A stretch of 64,000 nucleotides of DNA from Labilibaculum euxinicum (lineage in GTDB: Bacteria; Bacteroidota; Bacteroidia; Bacteroidales; Marinifilaceae). A program made the position numbers and the translations under genes. The notes under the pieces are model-generated. The model did no database searches, had not been told where the DNA came from, and saw only the letters and a list, made by a program, of their open reading frames with translations. The stretch is taken from contig NZ_WTCR01000005.1 in the NCBI RefSeq assembly GCF_009795715.1, positions 248,001-312,000 on the forward strand. The letters are read 5' to 3'. Of this stretch, positions 1-9,029 are shown in pieces. The first letter of the stretch is position 1, and each line of letters opens with the position of its first letter.

Positions 1-745
1 ATCCCGTTACTACCTTCTTTTCGGGTATTGGAACCTCCTGTTGATAATTGATTGATTAACTTGCTAATCGGCATGGATTGCAGCCACACTTTTCCTGTTC
101 CCTGAAGAGTTGCCAGAAATAAACCTTCGCCTCCAAAAACCATCGATTTTAAATTTCCAGCCTGCTGAATACTAAAATCAATGCCTTCCTGAAAACCGAC
201 AACGCAGCCTGTATCCACTCTTATTGTTTCGCCATTCAACTCATGCTCGATAAGTGTACCTCCGGCATGAATAAAAGCATTTCCGTCTCCTTGCAGTTTC
301 TGAAGAATAAAACCTTCGCCTCCAAAGAAACCGGCACCCAATTTCCGGTTAAAATGCATACTGATTTTTGTTCCTAATGCAGCACACAAAAAAGCATCAC
401 GCTGCACAATCACGGTTCCACCTAATTGCTCTAAATCGATAGGAACAATTGTTCCCGGATAGGGTGCAGCAAAAGCAACCTGGCTTTTTCCTGTTCCCCG
501 GTGTGTAAAATGAGTTATAAATATTGACTCTCCGGTAATTTTTCTGGATGCAGCCGAGAGTAATTTGCCAAAAAGACCTTTGTCTGGCTCTGAGCCATCT
601 CCCATCTTTGCTTGAAAATCTATCCCTTCTTTCATGTATAACATCGCTCCTGCTTCAGCTATAACTGTTTCATTTGGATCCAATTCAATCTCTACCAACT
701 GAATATCGTGCCCTATAATCTTATAATCTATTTCGTGTGATTTCA
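1..745 (-). CDS. AIM24/TIGR00266 family protein, 3' end cut by the window
   Basis: The reading frame opens at an ATG read from 745 ([20 protein letters not shown]) and runs off the left edge, so about 248 residues are visible and the C-terminus is missing. The sequence is a series of short glycine-rich beta repeats such as [17 protein letters not shown] and [17 protein letters not shown]. These are typical of the TIGR00266/AIM24 beta-solenoid family, a conserved bacterial group with no agreed biochemical role. There is no signal peptide, so it is probably cytoplasmic. It lies 171 bases downstream of the DUF3592 gene on the same strand and may be separately transcribed. The family call is firm; the function is unknown. 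Confidence 0.85.
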
Positions 746-916
746 TGATTTCTGAATTTACTATTCGTTATTATATTTTAATAGTCTGTTGGATTTTAGC
801 AACTAACTTGATTTACAAAGTGCTTATTTTCCTCATTTTAACTAAAACACTCTATTCATATAACTTACTAATAGTTAAACACCAACAAACTACTGTTATT
901 GACAAAACATTTTAAT

Positions 917-1435
917 TTAACTTCGTGCCCCAACAAACAGAGCCAAAACAAACAATCCTATTTTCTTAACAAATTGCCACAACATCAGGAATCCAATTAA
1001 ACAAAACACTAACGGTCCGTAAGTAATCAAATAAGTAAAAAAATTGGGTCCGGGTTCAAGCAAGGAAGCATCAGGCAATTCCGGATCATAATAAACAGTA
1101 ACCGAACTTCCTGCTGCATATTTCTGAATATCTTTTTTTGCACTTGATGCACTGCTGCTGCTTCCATCAACAGTAGAAATTCGTGTTCCTGAATACTCCT
1201 TACCCTCAACAATATATTTGTAAACAATGTTGGATGCATACATTTTCGTTCCATCGCTTATCGATGTGCTAATATCCGCTAAAGTAACCGTGCCCTCTAC
1301 AGCAGGCCACGACTTTGAGGCATTTGCCTCTTCAACAATAGTCTGGCTGATATTTTTGTAAAAAAACCAACCTCCAATAATAAATGCTACAGCAAAAACC
1401 AGTGCTGCAGCCGATGAACTTTGCTTATTTTCCAT
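917..1435 (-). CDS. DUF3592 domain membrane protein
   Basis: This 172-residue protein has a hydrophobic segment at about residues 9-27, an extracytoplasmic beta-rich domain, and a second hydrophobic stretch at about residues 133-168. The central part (WPAVEGTVTLADIST, then VYKYIVEGKEYSGTRIS and VTVYYDPELPDASLLEPG) matches the DUF3592 pattern: a small domain of unknown function between two membrane helices. It begins 12 bases after the preceding gene at 1448, so the two are probably co-transcribed at the end of the envelope gene run. No catalytic residues are recognisable. The domain assignment is good; the function is unknown. Confidence 0.75.
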   Translation of the reverse strand: MENKQSSSAAALVFAVAFIIGGWFFYKNISQTIVEEANASKSWPAVEGTVTLADISTSISDGTKMYASNIVYKYIVEGKEYSGTRISTVDGSSSSASSAKKDIQKYAAGSSVTVYYDPELPDASLLEPGPNFFTYLITYGPLVFCLIGFLMLWQFVKKIGLFVLALFVGARS

Positions 1436-1447
1436 AGTCTATCTTTT

Positions 1448-2503
1448 TTAAAAATTAAAAGCATCCATTAGTTGAAGCATCTCTGGTTTAGTCTGAACAG
1501 AACTGGACACAAGTATAATATATGTATCGTAATTTGGGATTTCGATGATTAAAGAAATGCCTTCGTCTCCTTCCATTTTACCATACATACACTTTTTCCC
1601 GCTGTGTGTGAAAATTTCAAGGTTTCCTCCCTGATCAGGATTGCCGTTTTTACGTGATGTTGCTGCTACACCCAAACTACCATTCATTCCTTTCATAAAC
1701 ATGGCGCTATAGGTTCCCTCCATATTCATTACCATCATTTTTCGGTAATTATTGAAGCTGAAACCATTTGCTATTTTCTGGAACCTTTCATAAGGATACT
1801 TTACTGGAACTAAATCCATAGCTTCATCATCGCCATCATCATAACCACCATCATTAAAAGCATCACTCATACCTCCAAACATTTCTTGCTGATACTGATC
1901 CTGATCTTCATAATCGATACCAGAAGGAGGTGTAAATTTTGAACTTGACACAGAGATATTTTTGTCAAACCCGGCAGCTGTTTCGATCGCTTCAATACCC
2001 AATATTTTTGCTTCTGATTTTAATGTCACACCTTCGTAAATCCAACATTTAGCACCCATTAATTTTACAACTTCGCACTCATTCCCCAAAACATCTTCTT
2101 TGCCAACAATCTCGCCGCCAAAAGCTTCCAACAGATCTTTTCCCATCTTCTTCTTTTCTGCATCGGTCATATTATCAGTGATATCCTGAAAAGGAACAGT
2201 TCCTTTCTGCCCTTTGTTTTCAATTAAGTTGGCATTCCAAAATTTACCGTCTTTAATAATCGAGATATCATGCGTTTTTGTTTCACTCTTAATTCCAAAC
2301 ATTTTAGTTACGCTTACCGATTTGGTTTCCGTAAAAGATGAATTCCCATAGTTGTCCCACCAAACAGACTTGGTGCCAGTAGTATTTCCGCTGAGTTGAT
2401 ACTCAATATGCCCTGATTTGATGGCATATATCTGACTCTTTTGCTGAGCCGTCGCAACATAGGTAATTAGTAAATAGGTTACGATCAGAATAATTTGTTT
2501 CAT
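1448..2503 (-). CDS. exported protein, paralogue of the 5870-6532 lipoprotein
   Basis: This 351-residue protein begins with a signal peptide (MKQIILIVTYLLITYVATAQ) and has no lipobox, so it should be periplasmic or surface exposed. Residues around 25-200 match the lipoprotein at 5870-6532: an opening IKSGHIEYQLSG versus VESGIVHYETSIS, then LGNECEVVKLMG versus LGFDCEVWDLLG, then WIYEGVTLK versus WIYKGVTLK. The C-terminal half is an extra domain after an acidic linker rich in D, G and E near residue 215. The repeated cysteine-containing strand suggests a LolA-like or DUF4412-type lipid-binding fold, but that is inference. A structured spacer of 382 bases precedes it, so it may have its own promoter. 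Confidence 0.6.
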   Translation of the reverse strand: MKQIILIVTYLLITYVATAQQKSQIYAIKSGHIEYQLSGNTTGTKSVWWDNYGNSSFTETKSVSVTKMFGIKSETKTHDISIIKDGKFWNANLIENKGQKGTVPFQDITDNMTDAEKKKMGKDLLEAFGGEIVGKEDVLGNECEVVKLMGAKCWIYEGVTLKSEAKILGIEAIETAAGFDKNISVSSSKFTPPSGIDYEDQDQYQQEMFGGMSDAFNDGGYDDGDDEAMDLVPVKYPYERFQKIANGFSFNNYRKMMVMNMEGTYSAMFMKGMNGSLGVAATSRKNGNPDQGGNLEIFTHSGKKCMYGKMEGDEGISLIIEIPNYDTYIILVSSSVQTKPEMLQLMDAFNF

Positions 2504-2885
2504 CTGTTTATAATTTTAAGTTTTTGTCAGATGGAACTCCCAAATTACACTCATTCACCTGTGTGTAATACTTTTTACATGGTCGTTTCATATGATTATA
2601 ATTTGTTTTTTATGCCATATGGTCCCGAAAGCTCGGGATTACCATGCTGTAATAATCACCCTGCTGTATGTCAAAACACCTTGGCATGGACGTTTCATCT
2701 GTTAATGAATTTGAATTAAATGTTCTGGTTTATTTGTAAGCTCTAAGAATGGTTGAGAAAGGTTTGATTAGAAAGACTTCCTGTTTGGGACTTAAGTTAT
2801 TATGGTTGCTTGGTTGTAAAGTGAATTGGTTGACTGCCCAAACAGGAAGTACTAACTAACTAAATGTAACTAGTCAAATAGTTTT
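2504..2885. other. 382-base structured spacer inside the envelope gene run
   Basis: No gene is supported here. Besides the 14-bp inverted repeat it holds a hairpin at 2619-2645 (ATGGTCCCGA paired with TCGGG and ACCAT around a 3-base bulge, loop AAGC). It also holds two copies of a 14-base word differing at one position, CATGGTCGTTTCAT at 2578-2591 and CATGGACGTTTCAT at 2685-2698. The spacer probably separates two transcription units. Confidence 0.45.
2776..2850 (-). repeat. 14-bp perfect inverted repeat in an intergenic spacer
   Basis: ACTTCCTGTTTGGG at 2776-2789 is the exact reverse complement of 2837-2850, with a 47-base loop. It starts 36 bases past the stop of the beta-barrel gene at 2886. 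Read on the minus strand it could act as a transcript-end or mRNA-stabilising stem-loop. There is no clean U-run after it, so it is not a textbook terminator. Confidence 0.6.
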
Positions 2886-3404
2886 CTAGAAATGGTATAG
2901 TACGCCTACACCTGCTGACAAGTAGTTGGCGTTACCAATGGTATATTTCAAATCAGCATTAAAATACATTTTATCAGAAATTGCAAAGCGACTACCAACA
3001 CCAATATTTACACCAACATCACTTCCAGAAGCATCTAAATCAAAGCCTCCAAAATAATCATCAAGCTCACTTCCACCATCCATTTTAAATTTCCAGAAAG
3101 TCACATTCAAACCTCCAATGGCATAAAAAGTACTTTTGTCATCACTAGAAAATACATAATGTGCATCAAAATCTAATGTAGACCAGTTCACATTGTTTTT
3201 CTTGAAATAGTAAGTGAATGCAGGAGCAATTTCCCATGTATCGCTTGCTAAATAAACACCTTTAGCTTCAATACCCATAGTACTGATATCTGTTGCATAC
3301 TTAAGACCAGCTCCGGCCAGAATTTTTGAGTCTTGTGCTTTGGTTGTCAGGCTAAAAAATACAGAAAGCACGGTTGCAATTACTAAAATTAACTTGTTTT
3401 TCAT
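2886..3404 (-). CDS. small outer-membrane beta-barrel protein
   Basis: This 172-residue protein has a signal peptide (MKNKLILVIATVLSVFFSLT, cut near TKAQ) followed by alternating amphipathic strands. Examples are WEIAPAFTYYFKK, STFYAIGGLNVTFWKF, VGVNIGVGSRFAI and MYFNADLKYTIG, and it ends in the aromatic GVGVLYHF. A terminal phenylalanine and about eight strands fit the small OmpA/OmpX-like porin-family barrels of Bacteroidota. It sits in a same-strand run with lipoproteins and an OmpA-type protein, 37 bases after the gene at 3442. The barrel class is likely; ligand and partners are not evident. Confidence 0.7.
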   Translation of the reverse strand: MKNKLILVIATVLSVFFSLTTKAQDSKILAGAGLKYATDISTMGIEAKGVYLASDTWEIAPAFTYYFKKNNVNWSTLDFDAHYVFSSDDKSTFYAIGGLNVTFWKFKMDGGSELDDYFGGFDLDASGSDVGVNIGVGSRFAISDKMYFNADLKYTIGNANYLSAGVGVLYHF

Positions 3405-3441
3405 TTTTTTACTTTTACTTGTTATTAAAATTTAATTAGGA

Positions 3442-3972
3442 TTATAAAACTTTCACCTCTACATCTACTAAGGCTGTTGTTTCAATATTGAAACTAACCG
3501 GCTTTTCAGTAACTGTTCCTGAGATTATCATTTTTAGATTTTTGCTTTGTAACAATTCATTTGCAATTGCATCCAATTGCTCTGTAGTGAAATTCACAAA
3601 AAGAGCCTGATTTTCAGAAACAGTTGGAATATCAAAATCGAAATTCAAATCCGGCACACTTAGGTTTAATGAATTTACCTCTCCAGCCGATAGGTCTGTA
3701 ATTTTACAAGTCACAGAAGTAACATCTACAGCTTCCAACTTGTTCAGGTATTCCTTTACTTCGCTCAAGTCGTTAAAATCAAGACTAATTGTTTCGGAAA
3801 AAGGATGATTCTCTGCGCTCTTAATTGCGGCACTTTTATCGGAATTTACGGTAACAAGTGTTTTTTTCGATAATTTAAGATCATAAAAATCTTTTGTCTT
3901 CAAGTCATTAACCTTATCGCACGAAGCGAAACCAATTAGGATCGAAAATAAAATACAAAGTGTCTTTTTCAT
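3442..3972 (-). CDS. hypothetical lipoprotein
   Basis: This 176-residue protein opens with a lipoprotein signal (MKKTLCILFSILIGFASCDK), so the acylated cysteine is residue 18. The mature part is beta-rich with many short acidic strands, for example HPFSETISLDFNDLSEVKEYL and MIISGTVTEKPVSFNIETTAL. It contains no domain I can name. The theme SGTVTEKPVSF near the end looks like an immunoglobulin-like or adhesion-type beta-sandwich, but this is a guess. It is packed 3 bases after the stop of the gene at 3976, so it is almost certainly co-transcribed with its neighbours. Confidence 0.6.
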   Translation of the reverse strand: MKKTLCILFSILIGFASCDKVNDLKTKDFYDLKLSKKTLVTVNSDKSAAIKSAENHPFSETISLDFNDLSEVKEYLNKLEAVDVTSVTCKITDLSAGEVNSLNLSVPDLNFDFDIPTVSENQALFVNFTTEQLDAIANELLQSKNLKMIISGTVTEKPVSFNIETTALVDVEVKVL

Positions 3973-3975
3973 AGT

Positions 3976-5199
3976 TTAATTGTTTGTTATTATGTTCTTC
4001 AATTCATAAATATAGTAATGACCAAACATGCCTTCTTTGTCTTCAATTATCTTGGCATAAATTCCAGGTTTATCATTAATCATCCATAATTTATATTTCT
4101 CTTCGGAAGTGCCAACAGACTCAATTACGGTACAATCAAAAGTACCTGATGGTGTTGTGAGTTTCTCTTGTCCAGCCACCCGAAACGAATTCTCTTTTAA
4201 TGGATACAGGCGATTATAATAATTGAAATCCAAAACATTAGGAGGTAATTCCGTTTCATCAGGCAAATTGTATCTGTCGTATCCGTAAAAAATAAAATCG
4301 ATACTTACACTTTGTTCATCTTTATCGGTCTTAACATCGGCGGTCAGTTTTTTAGTTTCAAAAACTTTTGTCCCCTCTACTAATGCTGAAAAATTATATT
4401 CCAATTGACTCGTATTTACTAAAGACATCAGCATTTCGAAAGGATCAGTCCAAGGCAATTTTCCTTCCTCACTATCATACTTATAATCACCATTCTCATC
4501 GAAAAAATTATCTTCCGTAAAATTCAACCTTTCGATCTTTTGAGAGTTATCATCTGATTTCCGCATCGCTGTTTCCGATCCTGCATTCTCCAAAACCAAT
4601 TTTGTTTTACTGATTGTAAGGATTTTATTTTTACCGCCAATCTGGTCTATTCGGCCAATCAACAGCAGGCTTTGTTCTTTTGGATTAAAAATCCACATTC
4701 CACCCGTCTGACTCTGCATTCCTTCTTGTTTCTCTACCAGAGTAAAACTATCCGGAGCCTCAAAATTCAATACTTTGGTTCCCTCATAATTTGCATCATC
4801 GGCAAACTCCCATGATCCAATAAGACCTGATTCAGAATTAGTCTTAGCTATTTCAGACATATTTAGTCTGGATAGGAACCATTTCTGATCACCCTTTTCA
4901 AAGTTTAGCTCTTTCTGGTTCAAACTTATAATTTCACAATCTCCTCCAAAGTCTTTATCCATATCCGAGCTCATAATCAATTTTTCTTCTTTCTGATTAT
5001 GCGACCACGATCCTACTTCAATTCCCTGAGTTATAATAGATCCATCAGCACTGTAATCGATAACAAATAATGGTTCATCAATTTGATCGCCCACCACTAT
5101 TTTAGTAACCAGCCAGCTTCCACTTATTTTTGAATCCTGAGCATTTGTCACTTTTATCAGCGACAGCAAAACGATAAGAATAATTGTTGCTTTTTTCAT
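3976..5199 (-). CDS. exported protein with two lipocalin-like repeats
   Basis: This 407-residue protein has a signal peptide (MKKATIILIVLLSLIKVTNA). Two tandem regions each begin with a G-x-W signature, KISGSWLVTKIVVGD near residue 25 and GLIGSWEFADDANYEG near residue 126. Each continues with an internal GSWSHNQKEEKLIM or GGMWIFNPKEQSLLLIG strand, the pattern of Bacteroidota lipocalin-like domains. A third, C-terminal domain (TPSGTFDCTVIESVG, then YKLWMINDKPGIYAK) resembles the cysteine-strand motif of the two paralogues at 1448 and 5870. Both neighbours lie within 2-3 bases, indicating one operon. The role is unknown; binding of a small hydrophobic ligand is plausible. Confidence 0.6.
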   Translation of the reverse strand: MKKATIILIVLLSLIKVTNAQDSKISGSWLVTKIVVGDQIDEPLFVIDYSADGSIITQGIEVGSWSHNQKEEKLIMSSDMDKDFGGDCEIISLNQKELNFEKGDQKWFLSRLNMSEIAKTNSESGLIGSWEFADDANYEGTKVLNFEAPDSFTLVEKQEGMQSQTGGMWIFNPKEQSLLLIGRIDQIGGKNKILTISKTKLVLENAGSETAMRKSDDNSQKIERLNFTEDNFFDENGDYKYDSEEGKLPWTDPFEMLMSLVNTSQLEYNFSALVEGTKVFETKKLTADVKTDKDEQSVSIDFIFYGYDRYNLPDETELPPNVLDFNYYNRLYPLKENSFRVAGQEKLTTPSGTFDCTVIESVGTSEEKYKLWMINDKPGIYAKIIEDKEGMFGHYYIYELKNIITNN

Positions 5200-5201
5200 T
5201 T

Positions 5202-5813
5202 TTATTTGGTTTTAAATGGGTTACCTAACACTTTCATAACTTCATTATAAGCATCTCTAATTTCACTCTCGCTCAAATCAGGTTTCCTTTGTTTGGCTCG
5301 TTTTCTGAAATCTTCGTAAGACATAAAATTTGATTGATTTTGGAGCTTTTCAAATTCCTTTTCGGCTTCTTTCAGCATTCCTTCCAGTTCGGGTTTGGCT
5401 TCATCAAACTGCTTTTCAGCCTTTTTCAGTTCCTGATCCAATTGACTTTCCTGCACTGGTTTGTCTGGTTTTTCACCTTCTTTTCCAATGGACTTATCTG
5501 CATTGATGTATGCATTAATGAATTGAAAGGCATCCTCTTTCGTCAGGCCACTCTGATCATTTTTCACCTCATCCATAATTCCCATCTGATTCAACATCTG
5601 ATCGAAATCGCTTTGATTGGGCGCCTTTAAGCTATCTTTCTCATCATACTTTAAGAAAAAATCAATCATGGGTTTGGTCGAATCAATCATATTTTTGTTT
5701 GCCTTCATGTAGGTTTCCAGCATCACATCTACTCCTTCTTTTTCCACTTTCCCCTGAGCCAACAAGGCCGAATTGGCAACAAAACAAAGCACTATGACTA
5801 AAATTTGTTTCAT
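5202..5813 (-). CDS. exported charged helical protein
   Basis: This 203-residue protein has a signal peptide (MKQILVIVLCFVANSALLAQ) and a highly charged, mostly helical mature region. A stretch near residues 105-155 (DQELKKAEKQFDEAKPELEG followed by MLKEAEKEFEKLQNQ) has coiled-coil spacing. Near the C-terminus, YEDFRKRAKQRKPDLSESEI has the form of a short helix pair. I recognise no family. It lies 2 bases before the gene at 3976 and 56 bases after the lipoprotein at 5870, so it belongs to the same envelope operon and probably acts in the periplasm. Confidence 0.55.
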   Translation of the reverse strand: MKQILVIVLCFVANSALLAQGKVEKEGVDVMLETYMKANKNMIDSTKPMIDFFLKYDEKDSLKAPNQSDFDQMLNQMGIMDEVKNDQSGLTKEDAFQFINAYINADKSIGKEGEKPDKPVQESQLDQELKKAEKQFDEAKPELEGMLKEAEKEFEKLQNQSNFMSYEDFRKRAKQRKPDLSESEIRDAYNEVMKVLGNPFKTK

Positions 5814-5869
5814 GATTCTTTTTTTGATAATGAATACAAGCTGTGACTGTATTTTTATAAATGATTAAT

Positions 5870-6532
5870 TTACAGATCAGTAATATCCTTGTGAGGAAAA
5901 TTAGGCAACTCGAAATAGCTGTCGGCTACAGAAACATCAAATTTGACACTTGTTGCTTCCTTTATTACGGTAATTCCTGCCATATGAGAAACTACTTTAA
6001 GGGTTACCCCTTTGTAAATCCACTCCTTAACGCCAAGAAGATCCCATACTTCACAATCGAAACCCAAAATTTTTTCATTATCCAGTTGCACTCCTCCCAT
6101 ACTTACCATTGTCTCCTTCGCTGCTTCCAATGCATCTAAATTATTCTGGCGCATGTAATCAATTAGAGGATCTTCTTTGGTATAAATTATACTGTTTTTA
6201 TAATCAACCGAATAAAGTTTCTCATTATCAATTTTATAGGAACTACGGGCATTCGTAGTTGTCGATTCTTCTATTCCATTAACATTAACGATGGTAATTG
6301 TTTCCGATTTATCCTCAAAACTCATTTCCAGAGCTCCCCATTTTTTGAAATACAAATCTTCTGTGCCTGATCCATTCACATATGGACCGGATATTGAAGT
6401 TTCGTAGTGCACAATACCTGATTCTACGTTATAACGCTTGATGTCCTTACTCTGTAAATCATCGTCCTTATCGCACGAGAATAAAACGATACTTAATACT
6501 GCTATTACAAAGTACTTTAGAGTGTTTTTCAT
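5870..6532 (-). CDS. lipoprotein, paralogue of the 1448-2503 exported protein
   Basis: The ATG at 6532 is chosen because it places a lipoprotein signal (MKNTLKYFVIAVLSIVLFSC) at the N-terminus; an ATG 33 bases upstream would add a charged leader that spoils it. The 220-residue product shares an ordered set of motifs with the protein at 1448-2503: VESGIVHYE, GGVQLDNEKILGFDCEVW, EWIYKGVTLK and a final FDVSVADSYFELPN. It therefore appears to be the minimal version of that domain, anchored by lipid. It lies 69 bases downstream of the OmpA-type gene. The function is unknown; the paired duplication within one operon suggests related or sequential binding roles. Confidence 0.6.
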   Translation of the reverse strand: MKNTLKYFVIAVLSIVLFSCDKDDDLQSKDIKRYNVESGIVHYETSISGPYVNGSGTEDLYFKKWGALEMSFEDKSETITIVNVNGIEESTTTNARSSYKIDNEKLYSVDYKNSIIYTKEDPLIDYMRQNNLDALEAAKETMVSMGGVQLDNEKILGFDCEVWDLLGVKEWIYKGVTLKVVSHMAGITVIKEATSVKFDVSVADSYFELPNFPHKDITDL

Positions 6533-6601
6533 ATTTTCTATTTTTTGTATTGATGAGAATTTCATCTGTTTATTATAAAATTTTTATTTTTAGCCAGTTG
6601 A

Positions 6602-8320
6602 TTAGTTTGGGACTACATAGAAACCGGTATTTTCCCTTTGTACAATTGTTGTTGTTTTAGCGTCCGGTCTGCCCAACCAAAAATCTTCTTCCGACCTCGT
6701 CATGTCCCCGGTGCTTCCTTCATCCAAATCGCAGGTATAAGTTCCTCCAATGTCCAAATGATCAGATTTGCTGTGAACGGAACCATCATCATTATAAGTA
6801 ACATATCGAACTGTTAACCTGTAATTGTCACTTTCATCAACATTCAGAACTTCCATTTTACCCAAATTTCCATCCGATGATCCATAGATGATGGTAGTCC
6901 CATTTTTCAGAAGAATTCCCGATTGATTGGAAACCGGAATGTTCCCATCTGGCAAGCTTTCCATTTTAGTATCGATCGCTTTACGATCCAAAGAATCAAA
7001 AATTGAATTGCCTGAAGTATTTGGTTTGGCTGATGCTGCAATTCCTTCCACTTTCACAAACTCAACCCGTCGGTTATTCGCTTTTCCCTCCGGTGTGCTG
7101 TTGTTATCCAATGGCTTGCTTTCTCCAAAACCGGCATAACTCAATCGGTTCGATGAGATTCCCATCTGAATTAATTTCTCCATAACAACTTTAGCTCTCG
7201 CTTCCGATAAACTTTTGTTTGATGCATCATCACCATCGCTATCGGTATGACCTTCGACGCTAAAATTTAAATCAGGTTGTTTTTGCAGTAATTCGTAAAT
7301 TTTATTGATTGGCCCCATCGACTCGGGCTTTAAACTGGCCTTGTTTACATCGAAGCGGATACCGTTGCAGATAATCTTACCATCTTGAAGTACACGATCG
7401 TAATACTTAACACCACCTTTTGCAATGCGAATATTCTTGATGTATTTTTCGTAATCCGAAGAGGCATATTTTTCCATTTGTATGGTTAAACCAGTAGGAT
7501 TAGCTTCATAATGTGGAATATTGATCAAGCGGGTGTCATCCATATAAGCTTTCATCTTCCCTTTGGTAAAAGCAATCGAAATATGACGCCAACCACCAAC
7601 TGCATCCCAGTTCCCGTTAGATTTTCCGGGGTAATTAGTGGAACTAGAACCTAGAGTTAAGCTATTCACATATACATACAGCCTATCATTATTATTACAT
7701 CGTTGATTCTTCGCATCAAAAAAACTGATAAAATATCTTCCTGAATATCCTGTACCAAAAAAGGCATCGAACTCTATCGTGAAAATTTCTGGTAAATAAT
7801 CCTCCTTCGCATTTTTCAAATAAGGAACAATGGTCCCATGTTCAATAGAGTAAATTACATTTTCACCATCTACTTGAGCAATCTCTATATTTCCATCCTT
7901 TAAATCCCAACGACTTGGAAACTCACCATTCTCCTCTGTTACTGCAGGACCATCTTCAAAAATTACAACATCACCGGGAACAAAGTCAAATTTATTCCAA
8001 ACCACGTCAGGCTTTTTAGCAACTTGCTTTTCTACTCTCTCGTTACTATTATTCCCGTCATTTCTATTTGAGTCTTCATTATTTTCTGAAGTATTTTTTG
8101 ACTCGTCATTCGCAGCTTTCTTTTTCTTCTTCTTTTTACCGAATAAACTTCCAATACCTTCTTCCAGTTTATCAAAGCCTTTATCTACACCTCGTTCTAT
8201 TTTATTATTAGCACGACGTGTACCTTGTTTCTTTACTACTTTTTCCGGCTCCACTACTTGTCCATTTACAAGAGCAAAGCAAAATGTGAACAAAAGCGTA
8301 ATAAATATTCCTTTTTTCAT
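6602..8320 (-). CDS. OmpA family protein with jelly-roll domain
   Basis: The ATG at 8320 gives a clean signal peptide (MKKGIFITLLFTFCFALVNG); the frame extends further upstream but without one. In the 572-residue product, a lysine run and an N/E/D-rich linker near residues 60-105 are followed by a concanavalin-like region. That region (FTIEFDAFFGTGYSGRYFIS, then WRHISIAFTKGKMKAYMDD) spans about residues 110-310. An OmpA C-terminal peptidoglycan-binding domain follows at about 320-430 (FSVEGHTDSDGD, LSEARAKVVMEKL, GFGESKPLDNNSTPEGKANN, RRVEF). A C-terminal extension of about 130 residues is unassigned. It is the first gene after the regulator-side spacer and probably heads the envelope operon, anchoring it to peptidoglycan. 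Confidence 0.8.
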   Translation of the reverse strand: MKKGIFITLLFTFCFALVNGQVVEPEKVVKKQGTRRANNKIERGVDKGFDKLEEGIGSLFGKKKKKKKAANDESKNTSENNEDSNRNDGNNSNERVEKQVAKKPDVVWNKFDFVPGDVVIFEDGPAVTEENGEFPSRWDLKDGNIEIAQVDGENVIYSIEHGTIVPYLKNAKEDYLPEIFTIEFDAFFGTGYSGRYFISFFDAKNQRCNNNDRLYVYVNSLTLGSSSTNYPGKSNGNWDAVGGWRHISIAFTKGKMKAYMDDTRLINIPHYEANPTGLTIQMEKYASSDYEKYIKNIRIAKGGVKYYDRVLQDGKIICNGIRFDVNKASLKPESMGPINKIYELLQKQPDLNFSVEGHTDSDGDDASNKSLSEARAKVVMEKLIQMGISSNRLSYAGFGESKPLDNNSTPEGKANNRRVEFVKVEGIAASAKPNTSGNSIFDSLDRKAIDTKMESLPDGNIPVSNQSGILLKNGTTIIYGSSDGNLGKMEVLNVDESDNYRLTVRYVTYNDDGSVHSKSDHLDIGGTYTCDLDEGSTGDMTRSEEDFWLGRPDAKTTTIVQRENTGFYVVPN

Positions 8321-8387
8321 GACCTCTATTTTTTGATTTCGAATACAATGTAAATGTATGCTGCTAATCAATCCTCAAATAGGAAGC

Positions 8388-8420
8388 ATGTTCCAAAAAC
8401 AAAAACAAATGTTTAAAATA
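8388..8420. promoter_or_regulatory. 21-bp-phased direct repeat, candidate AraC-type operator 1
   Basis: ATGTTCCAAA at 8388 is followed exactly 21 bases later by ATGTTTAAAA at 8409. The site lies 68 bases upstream of the OmpA-type start at 8320. Direct half-sites two helical turns apart are the classic arrangement for AraC-family DNA-binding domains, and the adjacent upstream gene encodes one. Binding is inferred. Confidence 0.45.
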
Positions 8421-8668
8421 CTATATATTAATTCTTTAAGTTGATTTTATTTATCTGTATGTATAAATTGTGATTACATAACATGCACGCAAACGAAAGG
8501 CAGATGGGATGCTGATCAGACACAATCATGCAGTAAAATCCGATCAGTTTAAACATCATTACCTTCTGGACATGTGACTTTTAGTGAGATTTCCCGTCTG
8601 ATTTTTTTACTAATATATTTGTGGATTGACAGAGAAAAATAGAAAAGAAAGATATTGGAGTATTACAA

Positions 8669-8701
8669 ATGTTCCAAACAGCAAAACAAATGTTCCAAAA
8701 C
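8669..8701. promoter_or_regulatory. 21-bp-phased direct repeat, candidate AraC-type operator 2
   Basis: ATGTTCCAAA at 8669 recurs as ATGTTCCAAA at 8690, a 21-base period. The 33-base unit matches the element at 8388-8420 at most positions, including the shared 12-mer AAAACAAATGTT. Two independent copies of the same phased design make chance less likely. Confidence 0.45.
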
Positions 8702-9029
8702 AACACAATCAGCTGGCATTAAGATGATTGGTACAGAATTACAATTAACCATTTAAACAAGTATCGTAAAATAAATTGGCTCTGGTTTTAAGAGAGCACC
8801 ATTCTTGAGCCGATAACAATTAAAATTAGTTGGTTAATTAACAAACACAGGAACAATAACCCGTATGTATTTCGTGTAAGGTATTACACGAATATCCTCA
8901 ACAAAAAAGATTCTATAAAATTGAATGAACTAAATTTTGATGTTTACTTGGCAAGAGACCAAATAACAAATTGCCTACCTCCTAATCATCGGGTAAGCAG
9001 CAAGCGATTTGGTTCTCTTTATCTTTTTA

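Noticed and set aside
2495-2719. Plus-strand 74-codon open frame
   Set aside because: It lies over a structured spacer, has no family pattern and no promoter; probably chance.
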